This document shows positions 61,646-64,000 of a stretch of DNA of 64,000 bases, piece by piece. The notes under the pieces are model-generated. The model did no database searches and was not told the DNA's origin. It saw only the letters and a list, made by a program, of their open reading frames with translations. Every line of letters begins with the position of its first letter. Position 1 is the stretch's first letter. This DNA is from Ailanthus altissimus (taxonomy: Eukaryota > Streptophyta > Magnoliopsida > Sapindales > Simaroubaceae), in NCBI GenBank assembly GCA_946807835.1, contig OX327683.1, positions 15,071,001 through 15,135,000 of the forward strand, written 5' to 3'. The position numbers and the translations under genes are program-made.

Positions 61646-61860
61646 GTCTCCACAACTAACAAAACTCTATAAAAATTTTCAAAAAAAAAATCAACTCAAA
61701 TTTACGAAAAATGTTTCAACAAACAAAGATTAAAATTAAACAAAAGAAAGAAAGAAAGAAAAAAACCTACAGATACGAAAAATTAAAACTCACAGCAACT
61801 GTGACTGAAGTTAAACAAGTAAATCACTGTCTACTCAAAAACGTAGACGTTTTTGATCAC
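61646..61860 (-). promoter_or_regulatory. SIZ1: SIZ1 leader with a probable 5'-UTR intron
   Basis: The leader is pyrimidine-rich on the minus strand. A donor GTGAGT at 61793-61788 and an acceptor TTTTTATAG ending at 61667 would remove a 127-nt intron, leaving a short second leader exon before the ATG at 61645. A CTTT repeat (61747-61762 on plus as AAAG) lies in that intron. It is inferred from splice signals only. Confidence 0.5.
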
Positions 61861-62540
61861 TTATAGCTTCTCTTCCCTCTCGTACCCACTGAGAATTGGT
61901 GATTGTGCGGTCAGCCTTAAGTCGGTTTCAGTCCAGAGAGAGAGAGAGGTGTCACTCGTGTTGTTTGAAAATTGAGCATCTTTTTTAACTTAATGCGGAC
62001 GCGAGAGTGTGGTATTAGATTTGGTTTTGGATTTTCTGGCTACGTCCGGGGTTTATTTGCTTGTGCCAGAGTGGATTTTGGTGCTTGGATTATTGGCGGT
62101 CACTGTTTGGTTTTATCGGAATCTGCTGAGACCCAATGATTGTGCGACAGGTAAGATTGAGCATTAAAGCGTCTTCTGCTCGATTATCGAGGCGGTAAAC
62201 GTTGTAAAAGCTTTGTCAGTGAATGTGCGGGGATCTCAGGTAACCGTACAAACCGTTTGAGGTTCACGAGACTATGAATTTAAACAAATTAATATTTTAC
62301 TCACGTGGTCATTATATCATAATTGTCACACTTACCTTAAAATTTATATTTATAATTAAATAGTGTTATATTTTAAATTTAAGTTATTATCGTAAATATT
62401 TTTACTCTAAAAACTGGCTTAGATCTCGGCCGTCTAGTCGGTACGTGGTCCTTCCTCGTACTGTTCCAGATCACAATCCGCTAATAATTCTTGTCTCAAG
62501 AATTTGCACACAAATCTAAAACTTTTCCGCTTCCTCTCCG
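61861..62540 (-). promoter_or_regulatory. SIZ1: Probable SIZ1 promoter region
   Basis: This is the region upstream of SIZ1, with a GA/CT repeat (AGAGAGAGAGAGAG, about 61936-61950) of the kind bound by plant GAGA factors, in moderately GC-rich sequence compared with its surroundings. No clear TATA box was identified. The transcription start is not determined. Confidence 0.35.
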
Positions 62541-62544
62541 TGTA

Positions 62545-62715
62545 GACAAATAATGCTGATTTCAAATCTCTTTTCTCTAATGGAATGCACAATCTTTTTA
62601 ATAGTTATCCTTATATACTTCCTTTACATGCGGACAAATAATGCTGATTTCAAATTTCCTTATCTTTAATGAAATGCACAATCTTTCTACGGTTGCCCTT
62701 ATATACATGTTCACT
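62545..62715. repeat. Direct repeat of 88 bp, two copies
   Basis: GACAAATAATGCTGATTTCA begins at 62545 and again at 62633. Both copies continue through AATGCACAATCTTT and CCTTATATAC, with about ten differences. It is a simple tandem duplication with no gene attached. Confidence 0.85.
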
Positions 62716-62719
62716 CAAA

Positions 62720-63400
62720 AACTTAAAAGCTTTTAATTATAAAAATATTTATAAATTTTAGATTTTATTAAAATTATTCAAAAAAAATTTTAAAAATTTA
62801 TCAATACCTTTCCATTAAAAACTATTTCGTTAAAATTAATAAACTCTATGTTAATAGTTGTGAAATATATATTGCTCCTAATAATTGAATTAACTTAACT
62901 ATTATACTCTTTTATCAATATTTTTTATTCATTTTACGTTATTTTCTTTTACTCATGCAATAATTCATTTTAAAAAAAAAAAGAAACTTAGAAATACAAC
63001 ACACTTCAATAAGAATAATCCATATCTTACCTTTATTTTCTTGCATTTTCTCATCACCCAAACATAAATTATACCTTCAATAAGAACATCTAATCAGTGG
63101 AGATTACAAAAACAAATTACGGAAGTGAGTTTTGCCAGAATCATAAACATACGAGATCATCAAAAATCATCAAACTCTCTTACCTAGATGAAAAAAAAAA
63201 TAGAGAAATTTACAATCAAACTTTATATCTAACTTTTTTTCCCTGCAATTATTTTTTAACTGATAAAAACATGAACAAACCCTACATCATCCACCACAAC
63301 CACTACTTTAAAAACCAAACAACCATTCCCACAATACTCAAATCAAATTTTACTAGAATTTCATGAAATATCCAAACCCACAAAATAAAAATATTCAACA
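62720..63400. other. AT-rich intergenic sequence
   Basis: Nothing supported is seen. A plus-strand frame at 63097-63366 is AT-biased low-complexity sequence (Asn, Lys and His rich) without a recognisable domain. Confidence 0.5.
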
Positions 63401-63405
63401 ATGCG

Positions 63406-63744
63406 TCAAAAGATTTTTGATTTAATGAAATTGAGGGACGACGGTGGACGAACGACAAAGGGACGGCAGGGGCTTCGATCCGACGGATATGGTGTCGAAA
63501 CTGGTGCCTCCGGTGGTGATAGAACGATCATCTTCGATCTTTGACAATACATCGACTTCGATCTTTGAACGACGACTTCAATCCTTAATGATACGACGGC
63601 TTCGATCTTTGAATGGTGGTTCCTGAACATGATGGCTAGCGAACACAGTGGCTTTCGTACATAGTGGATGAACGACGAATGTGAGAGACTAACGTGTTCG
63701 GTGCTTGAAAATTGTAGACCTGTTTTTGTTTTTGTATAAACCAT
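63406..63744 (-). repeat. Short interspersed CTTCGATCTTTGA repeat with an open frame of 112 codons
   Basis: CTTCGATCTTTGA occurs at about 63533, 63557 and 63602, with a degenerate copy (CTTCAATCCTTAATG) near 63577, about 20-25 bp apart. The minus-strand frame across it repeats S/R-KIE-V/A-V. I recognise no protein family and regard coding as doubtful. It is noticeably less AT-rich than its surroundings. Confidence 0.35.
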
Positions 63745-64000
63745 CGAACATTTTTTTTGTTTGGTGGCTGGCGTGAAGGAGGAATAAAAAGGACAAAGAT
63801 TTCTTTTATTTTAATATTTCAAATATTTTAATATTTTAAAAATATTTATTTATATATCTAAATGTATTAAATAATTTTATTACCCATAACATATAAATTT
63901 TGACGGAAGATTTCATGGAAAGTATTAGTGAATTTTTTTTAAAAATTTAAGTATTTTTGATGAATCTAAAAGTATTAGTTAAATTTTTTTTATGAAATCT

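Overview
The window is from a flowering-plant nuclear genome, most likely a eudicot. The evidence is very AT-rich intergenic DNA, Ty1/copia and Ty3/gypsy retrotransposons primed by initiator-Met tRNA, hAT transposons, and one ordinary multi-exon plant gene, the SUMO E3 ligase SIZ1. I cannot name the species.

Layout. Positions 1 to about 45,740 are a deep stack of nested transposable elements that can be ordered by their target-site duplications (TSDs). A Ty3/gypsy chromovirus (plus strand, running off the left edge to 19,233) has a nearly complete Ty1/copia element (520-10,601, minus strand, TSD taata) inside its 5' LTR. Its internal region is mostly lost. In place of most of the pol gene lie a frameshifted LONELY GUY (LOG) cytokinin-gene fragment and a remnant resembling a pararetrovirus RNase H. 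To its right an old Tat-like gypsy element (minus strand) lies in five pieces between 19,234 and about 45,740. It is broken up by a solo LTR (19,672-21,774), a poly(A)-tailed retroposed sequence (22,902-31,064) that itself holds a hAT transposon (23,179-27,965, TSD gaaataca) and a solo LTR (28,295-30,462, TSD gtaag), a solo LTR within a solo LTR (32,005-36,499 and 33,425-35,728, TSDs atatt and gcatc), and a third gypsy element (36,631-45,015) with yet another solo LTR in one of its LTRs (TSD gccac).

From about 45,740 to 49,440 the DNA is AT-rich and holds only a BED-finger remnant of a second hAT element. A small Cys-rich reading frame of unknown origin lies near 50 kb. From 61,645 back to 51,886 (minus strand) is a SIZ1-type E3 SUMO ligase. 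I could assemble 15 coding exons whose lengths sum to 810 codons in a single frame, with SAP, PHD, PINIT and SP-RING domains and a SUMO-interacting motif. One intron uses a GC donor. The last 2 kb hold an 88-bp direct repeat and a low-complexity repeat.

The only host gene likely to be functional is SIZ1. All transposon coding regions are broken. In the copia element the readable stops fit C-to-T changes at CHG or CG sites, as expected for methylated, silenced DNA. The least explained structures are a 102-bp GC-rich tandem repeat and a fourfold 22-bp motif in the copia leader, a cluster of small perfect hairpins kept across several LTR subfamilies, and the LOG/pararetrovirus cargo in the chromovirus.
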